In this document: piece after piece, positions 8,283-16,729 of the stretch
How positions within the stretch are numbered: position 1 is the first letter of the stretch
Layout: the number at the start of each line of letters is the position of its first letter
NCBI GenBank assembly: GCA_045807945.1
Contig: JBJMGI010000036.1
Span: 1 to 59,288 of the forward strand
Source of the DNA: CAVQGF01 sp045807945
Lineage (GTDB): Bacteria; Acidobacteriota; Terriglobia; Terriglobales; Acidobacteriaceae
DNA: 59,288 nt
Direction: 5' to 3'
The notes under the pieces: model-generated
Database searches by the model: none
What the model was told of the DNA's origin: nothing
What the model saw: only the letters and a program-made list of their open reading frames with translations
Program-made: the position numbers and the translations under genes

Positions 8283-9413
8283 ATGAAAAAGTCGGCCTCC
8301 TACTTTCTTTCAGCGGCCACGATCGTAGCAGCCCTGCTGCTTCTGCTCGGCGTGCATGCGCACGTCAACGTCGCTGCTGCGGGACTGATCCTAGTAACTG
8401 TCGTGACCATCTGCTCCGTGCTGTGGGGAAGCGGGCCAGGATTGATTGCTGCGCTGATCGGAGTCACTGGCCTGAATTATTTTTTCATCCCCCCGGTTCA
8501 CACGTTCGCGATCGCCGGCACGGAGAACTGGGTGGCCTTCATAGTGTTCGCCTGTTGTGCGCTCGTGGTTGGCCAACTCTCCGCTCGCGCTCAGGATCGC
8601 TTAGGGCAGCTCGAAGAGGAGCAGGCGCGCGCGAAGGTACTGCACGAGAATCTGCAAGCCGCTTTGCGCGAAGCTACCAATGCCGAGTTGCTGCGCCGCA
8701 GCGAGAGCTTGAAATCGGCGCTGCTCGATGCCGTCACGCACGACATTCGCACGCCGCTCACTTCCATCAAGGCCTCCGTCACCGCACTGCTCGCCGATGA
8801 CGGCAAACTCGCGCACGCGGACCCGGAGAGCAGTAAAGAATTGCTCCAAGTTATTGATGAAGAGACCGACCGTCTCAACCGCTTCACCGAACAGATGGTC
8901 GAGCTGGCTAAATTGCAATCGCATCAACTTGTGGTTCAGCCCGAGCCGAGCTCCGTGCAGGAGATCGTGGAAGCGGCCGCATCATGTCTCGAAGATAGGC
9001 TCCGCGAGCGCACCCTCGAAATCTCGATCGGCGAAACGGCGTCACACGTGCGCGCCGATGCCAAGCTGATCTCCGAGGTGATGTACAACATCCTCGACAA
9101 CGCTGTGAAGTATTCTCCCGTGGGCAGCCGCATCGTGGTCTCGACCACGCCCGACGGCAGCTCATCTACAGTGTTTCGCGTGGAAGACGAAGGCCCGGGA
9201 ATCGCCACCGACCTGCGTGGCCAAGTTTTTCAGCGCTTTTTCCGCGCCCCGAGTTCGCAGCGCGCCGTCGGCGGGCTCGGCATGGGGCTCGCCATCGCGC
9301 AAGGCATTGTGCAGGCACACGGCGGCAAGATATGGATCGAAGACGCCCGCTCACACCGCGGCGCCGCTGTATGCTTCACGGTGCCCGCCGCAGTGGGCGA
9401 ACAACATGACTGA
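8283..9413 (+). CDS. KdpD-like sensor histidine kinase (DUF4118 type, no N-terminal sensor domain)
   Basis: 376 residues. Residues 5-97 form the four-helix DUF4118 module of KdpD, including GLNYFFIPP. A coiled linker (105-140) follows, then the HisKA box DAVTHDIRTPLTS with phosphoacceptor H153 and the ATPase domain (N box NILDNAVKYSP, G1 VEDEGPGIA, G2 GGLGMGLAIA). It lacks the about 400-residue N-terminal KdpD/USP region of E. coli KdpD. It overlaps the response-regulator start by 8 bases. Known: KdpD controls potassium uptake; no kdpFABC genes are in this window, so the signal and target here are inferred at best. Confidence 0.88.
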   Translation: MKKSASYFLSAATIVAALLLLLGVHAHVNVAAAGLILVTVVTICSVLWGSGPGLIAALIGVTGLNYFFIPPVHTFAIAGTENWVAFIVFACCALVVGQLSARAQDRLGQLEEEQARAKVLHENLQAALREATNAELLRRSESLKSALLDAVTHDIRTPLTSIKASVTALLADDGKLAHADPESSKELLQVIDEETDRLNRFTEQMVELAKLQSHQLVVQPEPSSVQEIVEAAASCLEDRLRERTLEISIGETASHVRADAKLISEVMYNILDNAVKYSPVGSRIVVSTTPDGSSSTVFRVEDEGPGIATDLRGQVFQRFFRAPSSQRAVGGLGMGLAIAQGIVQAHGGKIWIEDARSHRGAAVCFTVPAAVGEQHD

Positions 9414-10107
9414 GAACGGCGCCAAGATCTTCGTGGTCGATGACGAGCAGCAGATTGTTCGCGTGCTCAAGCGCGCGCTCGAAGCGGCCGGCTTTGCCGT
9501 GCAGTCAACCCTCTCAGCAAAGAACGCGCTCGACGCCATCCAGCTATGGACGCCCGATGTTGTCATCACCGATCTCGCCATGCCGGACATGGACGGCATC
9601 GAGCTCTGCCGAAAGATCCGTGAGTTCTCGCAGGTGCCCATCGTCGTGCTTTCGGTAAAGGGAGACGAGCAGGCGAAAGTGCAGGCGCTCGATTCCGGCG
9701 CCGACGATTACGTAACGAAGCCTTTCGGCATGAGCGAGCTGCTTGCGCGGGTGCGCGCGCTGCATCGCCGCTCGGAACGCGCTGCCCCGCCGAACAATGA
9801 AGAGGCGTTTGAGATCGGGGATTTCCTCATCGAGCCGCATCTTCGTCGCGTGCAGGTGCGCGGCAAAGAAGTGCGGCTCACGCCGAAGGAGTACGACCTG
9901 TTGCTCTACTTCGCATCGAATGCCGACCGCGTGCTTACGCATCGCGCCATTCTGGCTGCCGTCTGGGGGACGAATAGCTCTGAGCAGGGCGAATACCTGC
10001 GCGTCTTCGTCGGGCAGTTGCGCAAGAAGATCGAGAAGAACCCCTCCACTCCCAAATACATAAAGACCGAGCCCTGGATCGGCTACCGCTTCGAATCCGC
10101 CTCCTAA
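9406..10107 (+). CDS. KdpE/OmpR-family response regulator
   Basis: 233 residues from ATG 9406, overlapping the kinase by 8 bases. The receiver domain has the acidic pair D12/D13, phosphoacceptor D56 in VVITDLAMPDMDG, and the conserved Lys in DYVTKPFG. The C-terminal half is an OmpR-type winged helix (VRLTPKEYDLLLYF, then EYLRVFVGQLRKKIEK). Partner of the overlapping DUF4118 kinase. The membrane ORF and porin immediately downstream are plausible targets. The symbol kdpE is plausible by similarity but not proven without the kdp operon. Confidence 0.9.
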   Translation: MTENGAKIFVVDDEQQIVRVLKRALEAAGFAVQSTLSAKNALDAIQLWTPDVVITDLAMPDMDGIELCRKIREFSQVPIVVLSVKGDEQAKVQALDSGADDYVTKPFGMSELLARVRALHRRSERAAPPNNEEAFEIGDFLIEPHLRRVQVRGKEVRLTPKEYDLLLYFASNADRVLTHRAILAAVWGTNSSEQGEYLRVFVGQLRKKIEKNPSTPKYIKTEPWIGYRFESAS

Positions 10108-10192
10108 CCATCACGATCTTTTTGCAGACTCTTTACAACTTCCTTACGGGCATCCACCCTACCCTCGAGTGAGTGACTTTGCAGGGGTGGTT

Positions 10193-10318
10193 ATGCATTC
10201 ATTCATTAATCTTGGTGTTCAGTTCTTAGAGATCATGTTCGGAGTTGGGCTGAGCATCTCCTGCGTTTCCATCATTTTGGGAACCATTGACGACATCAAA
10301 ACATTCATTCAGTGGTAA
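10193..10318 (+). CDS. 41-residue single-helix membrane peptide upstream of the porin
   Basis: ATG 10193 follows a purine-rich AGGGGTGG ribosome-binding site at five bases. The peptide begins MHSFINLGVQ and contains one hydrophobic helix with GVGLSISCVSIILG (residues about 17-30), ending DDIKTFIQW. Its last 32 bases overlap the first codons of the porin gene in another frame. It could be a real small membrane protein (compare the tiny KdpF subunit, though it shows no clear KdpF sequence) or a leader ORF that couples translation to the porin's TTG start. Confidence 0.45.
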   Translation: MHSFINLGVQFLEIMFGVGLSISCVSIILGTIDDIKTFIQW

Positions 10319-11846
10319 GTTTGCGCAGCTCTGCCTTCTGCTTTTTTTTATAGCGCAGCTACTCACGCCATCGCAGCTCCACGCACACGCAGCAGCCGGC
10401 AACGACAACGCCGCCATTCTGCAGGAACTCGCGCGCATGCGCGCCCGCATTCAGGAGCTTGAGACGCAACTCAAGGCGCGCGATCAGGCACAGCCGCCCG
10501 CTGCACCGTCGTCGAATGCTGTTGCGGACGAGAAGCCGGCGATTGCGGATCCAGTTCCCGTTGCAATGTCGGAAAAGTCAGAGGCCGCAAGCTCAGAACC
10601 ATTCGCCTTCGCCGATTGGACCTGGCTCACAGGAAATCCGCGCACCAAGGAATCGCCGCTGGACACAAAATATTTCACGCCCGAGGTCCGCGTGGATGTG
10701 AACTACACCTCAAGCTTCAACCATCCCAAGGACAACACCATCTCCGGGTCCAGTGAGATTTTTCGCTCCGGCGAGGTGCAACTTACGCAACTCGGAGTGG
10801 GCGGAGACCTTCATTACGAGAACGTTCGCGGTCGTTTCATGACGCAGTTCGGCATGTACTCCGAAACTACTCCGCGCAATGACGCCAGCCCAGGCCGGGG
10901 ACAGTGGCAGATAGATAACGCCTATCGTTATCTCTCCGAAGCCTACGGCGGATACCACTGGAACAAGATGCACGGCGTGAACCTCGACGCCGGCATCTTC
11001 ATGTCGTACATCGGCCTCTACAGCTACTACCAGTTCGATAACTGGTCCTATCAGCCTTCGTACGTCTCATCAAACACGCCATGGTTTTTCAACGGACTGC
11101 GTCTGCAATTTTTTCCGACGCAGAAGTTGAAGATCGAACCCTGGATCGTGAACGGCTGGCAATCGTACGGAAAATTCAACAAAGCGCCAGGAGTTGGCGG
11201 ACAGATTCTCTATCGCCCGAATGGAAGCGTCTCGCTCGTGTTTAACAATTACTGGGGGACCGATACGCTGGGAGTGCCCGATCGCAAACGTATCCACACC
11301 GACGACAGCATTCAGGTGAAGTACTACGACGATCCCAACCGAATGCTCGACAAAGCCGCCTTCACTTTCACCGCCGACGCCGGCTGCGAATTCGGCGGAG
11401 GCGTGAGCTGCCGCGGAGACGGCGGGCACCCGGCGCAGTATTTCCTCGGCTACATGGTCTACAACCGGCTCTGGTTACACAAGGACCTTTTTGGATTCAC
11501 GCTCGGTGGAGGCCAGATCACCAATCCCGGTCGTTATCTTGTTCTTTTGCCCCCGATCAACGGCGCCACCGCGTTTTCCGGAACGCCATACTTCAGTGCG
11601 AGTCCCGGCGATAAGTTCAAAGCCTGGGACGGCTCCGCAACCTTCGACTACATGCCATCACAGTTCACGACGTTTCGCTTTGAGTTCAACCATCGCGCCG
11701 CAAACGTGCCGTATTTCTCTGGCCCTGGCGGCGTCACTCCTGCGGGCGGCAATAGCGGCCCGCCCGGTTCGTTTGTCTCCGGCTTTACTCCCGACCTTCG
11801 CAAGATCGAGAACCGCCTCACCTTCGCAGTTCTCGTCAAACTCTGA
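10287..11846 (+). CDS. Outer-membrane beta-barrel porin (BBP2/OmpL-like)
   Basis: 519 residues from a TTG at 10287, the only start that keeps the signal peptide (core LCLLLFFIAQLL, probable cut after HAHA). Residues 42-65 form a short coiled coil (LQELARMRARIQELETQLK). From about residue 110 to the end alternating aromatic/hydrophobic strands form a large barrel, with VRVDVNYTSSFNHP, GVNLDAGIFMSYIGL and WFFNGLRLQFFP typical of beta-barrel porin-2. It ends in LTFAVLVKL. Likely a diffusion channel for small solutes or ions. It follows the two-component genes and may be their target. Confidence 0.8.
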   Translation: MTTSKHSFSGKFAQLCLLLFFIAQLLTPSQLHAHAAAGNDNAAILQELARMRARIQELETQLKARDQAQPPAAPSSNAVADEKPAIADPVPVAMSEKSEAASSEPFAFADWTWLTGNPRTKESPLDTKYFTPEVRVDVNYTSSFNHPKDNTISGSSEIFRSGEVQLTQLGVGGDLHYENVRGRFMTQFGMYSETTPRNDASPGRGQWQIDNAYRYLSEAYGGYHWNKMHGVNLDAGIFMSYIGLYSYYQFDNWSYQPSYVSSNTPWFFNGLRLQFFPTQKLKIEPWIVNGWQSYGKFNKAPGVGGQILYRPNGSVSLVFNNYWGTDTLGVPDRKRIHTDDSIQVKYYDDPNRMLDKAAFTFTADAGCEFGGGVSCRGDGGHPAQYFLGYMVYNRLWLHKDLFGFTLGGGQITNPGRYLVLLPPINGATAFSGTPYFSASPGDKFKAWDGSATFDYMPSQFTTFRFEFNHRAANVPYFSGPGGVTPAGGNSGPPGSFVSGFTPDLRKIENRLTFAVLVKL

Positions 11847-11854
11847 CCGAGAGG

Positions 11855-13744
11855 CTACCGTACAGCCATCACTGGCAGTGTGATGTGCGAAGGTGCGGTC
11901 CGAGTCGAGTAAATTCGCTGCGTCGTCTTTATGTAGTCCGATTCTTTCGCTTCAAAGATACTTGGCACGAATTTCTGTGTGTTACGGTCGATCACCGGGA
12001 ACCACGTGCTCTGGACCTGCACCATCAAGCGGTGTCCTTTCTGGAAAACGTGATCGTGTGAGCGCAGCGGGATCACGAACTCGGTGGCGCGGCCCGGAAC
12101 CAGCGCTTGCGGATGCTCGAAGCTCTTATGGAAGCGCCCGCGAAAAGCTTCCGCGGCGATCATCAGTTCGTACCCATTCAAACTCTTGGCGTAGTCGCCT
12201 GATTTCGGTGGGTCCTTCTCCAAGTCCTTCACCTCGTAATTTTCAGGGAACACATCGATCAGCTTGACCACCCAATCGCTGTCGGTTCCTGAGGTGGAGG
12301 CGAAGAGGTCTGCCTTCAGTTCCCCCGTGACAACCAAGTCGTGCTCCAAAGGTTCAGACGTAAACGTGAGCACGTCAGGACGATGGTCCACGAAGCGCTG
12401 GTCCTGTATCTCCCAGAGCGGCCAATCACCTCCTGGGTAAGTCGGCGAGATCGGGCGCTGCCGGTAGGGAACCGGATTCGCGGGATCGGAGACGTATTCG
12501 CGAAAGCCTCCTTTCCCCTTCACCGGATCGAACGACAACGTGCCGTCTTCGTGGAAATAGAGGTTCGTCGGCTTCGACTCCCGAGGAGGCCACGCGTCGT
12601 ACGTGTGCCAGGTATTCGAGCCGGTCTGAAAAGTTTGCGCGTCCCATTTGAAGGGCTCGCCCTTCCCATGCAGCCAATAACGGAACCACGGCGCTTCGAT
12701 GTTCTGGCGGAATTCCAGAGCCGGCGCGTGATCGCCGAATGTGAGCGGGCCCAGAGGTGAGCCGGTCTTAGCGTGCCAGCTGCCGTGGATCCAGGGGCCG
12801 GCGACCATGAAGTTCAGGTGCTTCGAGTCATGGGTTTCAGAGGCCTTATAGATATGCCAAGGGCCCCACGGGTCTTCCTGGTCCCAAAAGCCCGCCACAT
12901 TGAGGTTGGGGACCGACGTGTTCTTCTCCAGCAGCGGCAGGAAATTAACTTTTTGCCAGTGCGAATCGTAATTCGGATGCGCAACGTAATCGTTCCAGCT
13001 CTTGATCTTTCCGTGAAGATATTTTTTGTTCACATTCGAAAGCGGCCCAAGCTTCAGGTACCACTCGTAGGTATCGTAGGTGTCGAACTTGAAATGCGTG
13101 TTGGCGTACTTGTCAGCCTCTTCATACACCGCGTATTCGAAGGAGTAGCTAAGCCGAAACGCTCCGTAGCGAAAGGAATCGTCGTTCATCCATATGTCAG
13201 CAGGCGAGGCCTGCTCGGAGACTGCCTTCAGTGCCGGATGCGGCTTCAGCAGACTGAGTGCAGCAGTGAGTCCGTCGTATGAGACACCGAAAATGCCGAC
13301 CCGACCATTATTGCTCGGAACATTTTTGACCAGCCAATCCACGGTGTCGTACGCATCAGACGCTTCGATCAGGTTCGCGGCATTGTCACTTTCAGACGGG
13401 TTCGCCATCTGGAACGTGCCTTCAGATTTGAAACGGCCGCGAATATTCTGGAAGACGACGATGTAGCCGTCCTCCAGCAACTCTTTCCACGACGGGCGCG
13501 CCAGGATCTTTTCGTCGGGAGGGACGCCGTAAGGAGTCCGCTGCAACAAGATCGGCAAGGGCTCATGCTGCTGTAGCGGACGGAAGATCGCGGTCTGAAG
13601 GTGCGTACCGTCTTGCATCTGGATCATCACTTCGCTTCGCGAGAAGCGCGGCTTGGGCTCAGGCTCGGGCGTGGCACTCTGTTGAGCGGCAGGCGTCAGA
13701 GAACAGAAGACGACTAGACAGTAAACGCGGACGAACTGGCGCAT
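11855..13744 (-). CDS. CocE/NonD-family secreted hydrolase (S15 X-Pro dipeptidyl-peptidase-like)
   Basis: 629 residues from ATG 13744, with a strong GGAGGT ribosome-binding site and a signal peptide ending near AAQQ. The alpha/beta-hydrolase core carries the nucleophile motif GVSYDG; the cap region AVSEQASPADIWMND and the C-terminal jelly-roll (LEHDLVVTGELKADLFASTSGTDSDWVVKL) are typical of the CocE/S15 group. Known activities range from cocaine or glutaryl-7-ACA ester/amide hydrolysis to X-Pro dipeptide release; the substrate cannot be chosen from sequence. Divergent from the DPP IV gene across 120 bases. The 3' end is 8 bases from the porin stop, with no visible terminator. Confidence 0.85.
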   Translation of the reverse strand: MRQFVRVYCLVVFCSLTPAAQQSATPEPEPKPRFSRSEVMIQMQDGTHLQTAIFRPLQQHEPLPILLQRTPYGVPPDEKILARPSWKELLEDGYIVVFQNIRGRFKSEGTFQMANPSESDNAANLIEASDAYDTVDWLVKNVPSNNGRVGIFGVSYDGLTAALSLLKPHPALKAVSEQASPADIWMNDDSFRYGAFRLSYSFEYAVYEEADKYANTHFKFDTYDTYEWYLKLGPLSNVNKKYLHGKIKSWNDYVAHPNYDSHWQKVNFLPLLEKNTSVPNLNVAGFWDQEDPWGPWHIYKASETHDSKHLNFMVAGPWIHGSWHAKTGSPLGPLTFGDHAPALEFRQNIEAPWFRYWLHGKGEPFKWDAQTFQTGSNTWHTYDAWPPRESKPTNLYFHEDGTLSFDPVKGKGGFREYVSDPANPVPYRQRPISPTYPGGDWPLWEIQDQRFVDHRPDVLTFTSEPLEHDLVVTGELKADLFASTSGTDSDWVVKLIDVFPENYEVKDLEKDPPKSGDYAKSLNGYELMIAAEAFRGRFHKSFEHPQALVPGRATEFVIPLRSHDHVFQKGHRLMVQVQSTWFPVIDRNTQKFVPSIFEAKESDYIKTTQRIYSTRTAPSHITLPVMAVR

Positions 13745-13766
13745 GAGTACCTCCGGAAAGACGGCC

Positions 13767-13772
13767 ATTATA
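13767..13772 (-). promoter_or_regulatory. Minus-strand -10 element of the CocE-like gene
   Basis: A perfect TATAAT (13772-13767, minus strand) lies 22 bases before the ATG at 13744. No good -35 is present at the expected distance, so the promoter may need an activator. Confidence 0.3.
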
Positions 13773-13864
13773 GACATGCCTGGCCCCCAGAGGGAGCCCT
13801 CGAAAAGTCTGCATCGTGTAGGATTCTGGGGCTGCTCTATTCACCACTGCCCTGGAGGTTTTTC

Positions 13865-16102
13865 GTGCGCCTGCCCCGTCCTGTTGCTCTCGTGCTTTCT
13901 GTTGTTGCGCTTATCTTTGCCGCGGCTCCCCGCGTGCCCGCGCAGTCGCCACCTCTCAGGATGGAGTGGACGGCGGGAGATGAGGCCGGCAAGATCGCAC
14001 AGGTCCCAGACGTGAAGTGGCTCGAGGATGGGACGGCGATCCTCTACGACATGCGCAAGCCGGAAGCACAACGCACCCTCGAGAAGCTCGACCCCGCTAC
14101 AGGGCAGCGAACACCGATCCTCAACATGTCGCAGGCGCTCGCTTCGCTGAAGGGAATGGCCAAGCCCGCGGACCTCGAAGACGCGAAGATAAAAGAGGCG
14201 TTGCCATGGCCAGCCGTTCTCGATGACAAAGGGCAACGTGCGGTGTACGAGATCGGGGGCGAGATCTATCTGCTTGACCTACCTTCCTCCGCGTTCACGC
14301 GAGTGACGAACACAGCAGACGAGGAGAAGGACGCGCAACTTTCCCCCGACGCAAGCAAGATCGCCTTCGTCCGCAAGAACGATATTTATGTTTACGACAT
14401 TCCCACCAAAAAAGAGAACCGCCTTACTCGCGACGGCTCCGCCACGATCCTGAACGGCACGCTTTCCTGGGTGTATTGGGAAGAAATCGCTGGGCGCCAC
14501 GACACCGGCTTGTGGTGGTCGCCAGACTCGCGCTCCATCGCCTATCTTCAGACCGACGAGAGCCCGGTCACCATCAGCACCTTCGTCGATCCCGCGCCAG
14601 TAGACGAAAAGGTCATCCAGCAGCGCTATCCGAAACCCGGCGAGACCAATCCGAAGGTGCGCGTGGGCGTGGTGCAGGTCGGAGCAAATCCGCAGACCCG
14701 CTGGATCTCCATCACCGACAAACCGTATGAGTGGACTCTGCGCGTCAAGTGGCTGCCCGATTCGCAGCGCCTGAGTGTCCAAACATTGAATCGCCAGCAG
14801 ACAGAAGAAGGGCTGTATTTCGTGGACACAAAGACTGGCGCGTCAAAACGTGTGCTCACGGAGACAGATCCCTACTGGGTCAACGTGAGTGACGATCTCT
14901 ATTTTCTTAAAGACGGCAAACATTTCCTGTGGGGTTCTGAGCGCGACGGCTTCATGCATCTTTACCGCTTCGCGATGGACGGCACGCTGGTCAACAAGAT
15001 CACGGAAGGCGATTGGGCCACAGCCTCTTCCGGTGGCAACGTCTTCTGGGTGCGCCAGGCAGTCACCGGCATCGACGAAAAGAATGACTGGATCTATTTC
15101 ACCGCGCTGAAAGACGGCTCGGTAGACCGAAATCTCTATCGCATTCACAGCGACGGCAGCGGCATCGAGCGGCTGTCGGCCGAGTCAGGAACGCATCGCA
15201 TCGCGATGTCGCCCGATACGCGCTTTTATTTCGACACGTACTCCAATATCAAAACTCTTCCTGCATTGAGGCTGCACACCTCTGATGGCAAGCTGCAATC
15301 GGTGATCGCCGCTCCGCGTCCCGAACTGCTGCCCGCTGACATGCAATATGCCGAGCTGCTGACGGTCCCCTCTTCGGATGGCTTCCGCATGCCTGCGCAA
15401 ATCCTCAGGCCTAAAAACTTCGATCCGGCGACGAAATATCCGGTGATCCTGCACATATACGGCGGGCCCTCGGCGCCGAGCGTCACGAACTCATGGCAGG
15501 CAGTCACGCTCTTCGATAACGTGATGGCGGCTGACGGATACGTCATGATCGCCATCGACAATCGCGCTGCTACCGGGATCAGCAAGAAGCTCGAGAACAC
15601 GCTCGGCGAGAATCCATCAGCTTCGGAGACTGCCGATCTTGTGGACGGCATCCGCTGGTTCAAGCAGCAGCCGTGGGTCGATCCCGATCGCGTAGGCGTA
15701 TACGGCTGGAGCGGCGGGGGCACGAACACGCTGAACGTGATGACGCGCTCCAAGGAATTCAAAGCGGGCATCGCGGGAGCGCCAGTCACAGACTGGCATT
15801 ACTACGACTCGAAATGGGCGGAAGCCCTGGTGAAGATGCCGCAAGATCGTCCGCAGCTTTACGACAGCACCTCGCTCGTGAAGCGCGCCGCCGACCTGCA
15901 CGGCCACCTTATGATGATCTTCGGCACCTACGACGACAACGTGCATCCGCAAAACGAGCAGATGTTCATGAACCAGCTGATCAAGGCCGGCATCCTCTTC
16001 GAGACCTCGATCTACCCCATGCGCAAGCACGGCTTCACTGACACTCCGGCGAAGATCCATCGCGACAAGACGATGGAGGATTTCTGGAAGAGGAATCTGT
16101 GA
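13865..16102 (+). CDS. Secreted dipeptidyl-peptidase IV (S9B prolyl peptidase)
   Basis: 745 residues from a GTG with GGAGG seven bases upstream, and a signal peptide ending near VPAQ. Residues about 35-480 form the eight-bladed propeller (repeats such as QLSPDASKIAFVRKNDIYVYD) with the WVYWEEIAGR stretch whose double Glu binds the substrate N-terminus. The C-terminal hydrolase has S616 in GWSGGG, Asp at D690/D691 in TYDDNVH and H722 in MRKHGF. Known reaction: release of X-Pro or X-Ala dipeptides from the N-terminus of peptides. Probably works with the M2 and CocE-like enzymes in periplasmic peptide breakdown. Confidence 0.93.
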   Translation: MRLPRPVALVLSVVALIFAAAPRVPAQSPPLRMEWTAGDEAGKIAQVPDVKWLEDGTAILYDMRKPEAQRTLEKLDPATGQRTPILNMSQALASLKGMAKPADLEDAKIKEALPWPAVLDDKGQRAVYEIGGEIYLLDLPSSAFTRVTNTADEEKDAQLSPDASKIAFVRKNDIYVYDIPTKKENRLTRDGSATILNGTLSWVYWEEIAGRHDTGLWWSPDSRSIAYLQTDESPVTISTFVDPAPVDEKVIQQRYPKPGETNPKVRVGVVQVGANPQTRWISITDKPYEWTLRVKWLPDSQRLSVQTLNRQQTEEGLYFVDTKTGASKRVLTETDPYWVNVSDDLYFLKDGKHFLWGSERDGFMHLYRFAMDGTLVNKITEGDWATASSGGNVFWVRQAVTGIDEKNDWIYFTALKDGSVDRNLYRIHSDGSGIERLSAESGTHRIAMSPDTRFYFDTYSNIKTLPALRLHTSDGKLQSVIAAPRPELLPADMQYAELLTVPSSDGFRMPAQILRPKNFDPATKYPVILHIYGGPSAPSVTNSWQAVTLFDNVMAADGYVMIAIDNRAATGISKKLENTLGENPSASETADLVDGIRWFKQQPWVDPDRVGVYGWSGGGTNTLNVMTRSKEFKAGIAGAPVTDWHYYDSKWAEALVKMPQDRPQLYDSTSLVKRAADLHGHLMMIFGTYDDNVHPQNEQMFMNQLIKAGILFETSIYPMRKHGFTDTPAKIHRDKTMEDFWKRNL

Positions 16103-16108
16103 CCTTTG

Positions 16109-16723
16109 ATGAAGCTGAAGCCACTCCCGAAGAAAGACGCGCAGCTGGTGCAGATCGTAGACGCAGCGCTCGCCGAAGCTACGCGTAAGAGCCGAAAGTG
16201 GCTCGCCTGCCGCATCGGATGCACGCAGTGTTGCGTTGGTGTATTCGCCATCAGCCAGCTCGACGCGCTTCGGTTAAAGCACGGACTAGAAGCGCTGGAG
16301 CACTTTGATCCGACTCGTGCGCGTGCCATCCGCAAGCGCGCAAGGGAATCCGTGTCGCGGCTCGCTGCTGAGTTTCCTGGAAACCTCAAAAGCGGCATTC
16401 TTGCGGATGATGAAGCATCGCGCGAGCGTTTTGAAGAGTTCGGAAACGACGAACCCTGCCCCGCACTTTCGCCCACAACCGGCGAATGCGAGTTGTACGC
16501 TTCGCGTCCGATGACGTGCCGCATCTTCGGTCCGCCGGTCCGAACCGAAGAAGGATTGGGAGTCTGCGAGCTTTGCTATGACGGCGCCTCCGCGGAAGAG
16601 ATTGCCGCGTGCGAGCTGGTCACCGGGACTGACGCGCTCGAGGGCGCACTCAACGCTGAAGCAGAACGTTTCGCCCAGCGATCTGGCGAAACGATTGTTG
16701 CCTTTTGTCTTGCTGGCGAATGA
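16109..16723 (+). CDS. YkgJ-family cysteine-cluster protein
   Basis: 204 residues. Cysteines are arranged as CRIGCTQCC (residues about 31-39), then CPAL...CELY...RPMTCRIFGPP and GVCELCYDG. This is the pattern of the YkgJ/UPF0153 Fe-S or zinc cluster family, which includes the Cx3CxxCC signature. Cytoplasmic, function poorly known. It starts 7 bases after the DPP IV stop and may be cotranscribed. I chose ATG 16109 over the adjacent TTG. Confidence 0.8.
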   Translation: MKLKPLPKKDAQLVQIVDAALAEATRKSRKWLACRIGCTQCCVGVFAISQLDALRLKHGLEALEHFDPTRARAIRKRARESVSRLAAEFPGNLKSGILADDEASRERFEEFGNDEPCPALSPTTGECELYASRPMTCRIFGPPVRTEEGLGVCELCYDGASAEEIAACELVTGTDALEGALNAEAERFAQRSGETIVAFCLAGE

Positions 16724-16729
16724 AGACTA

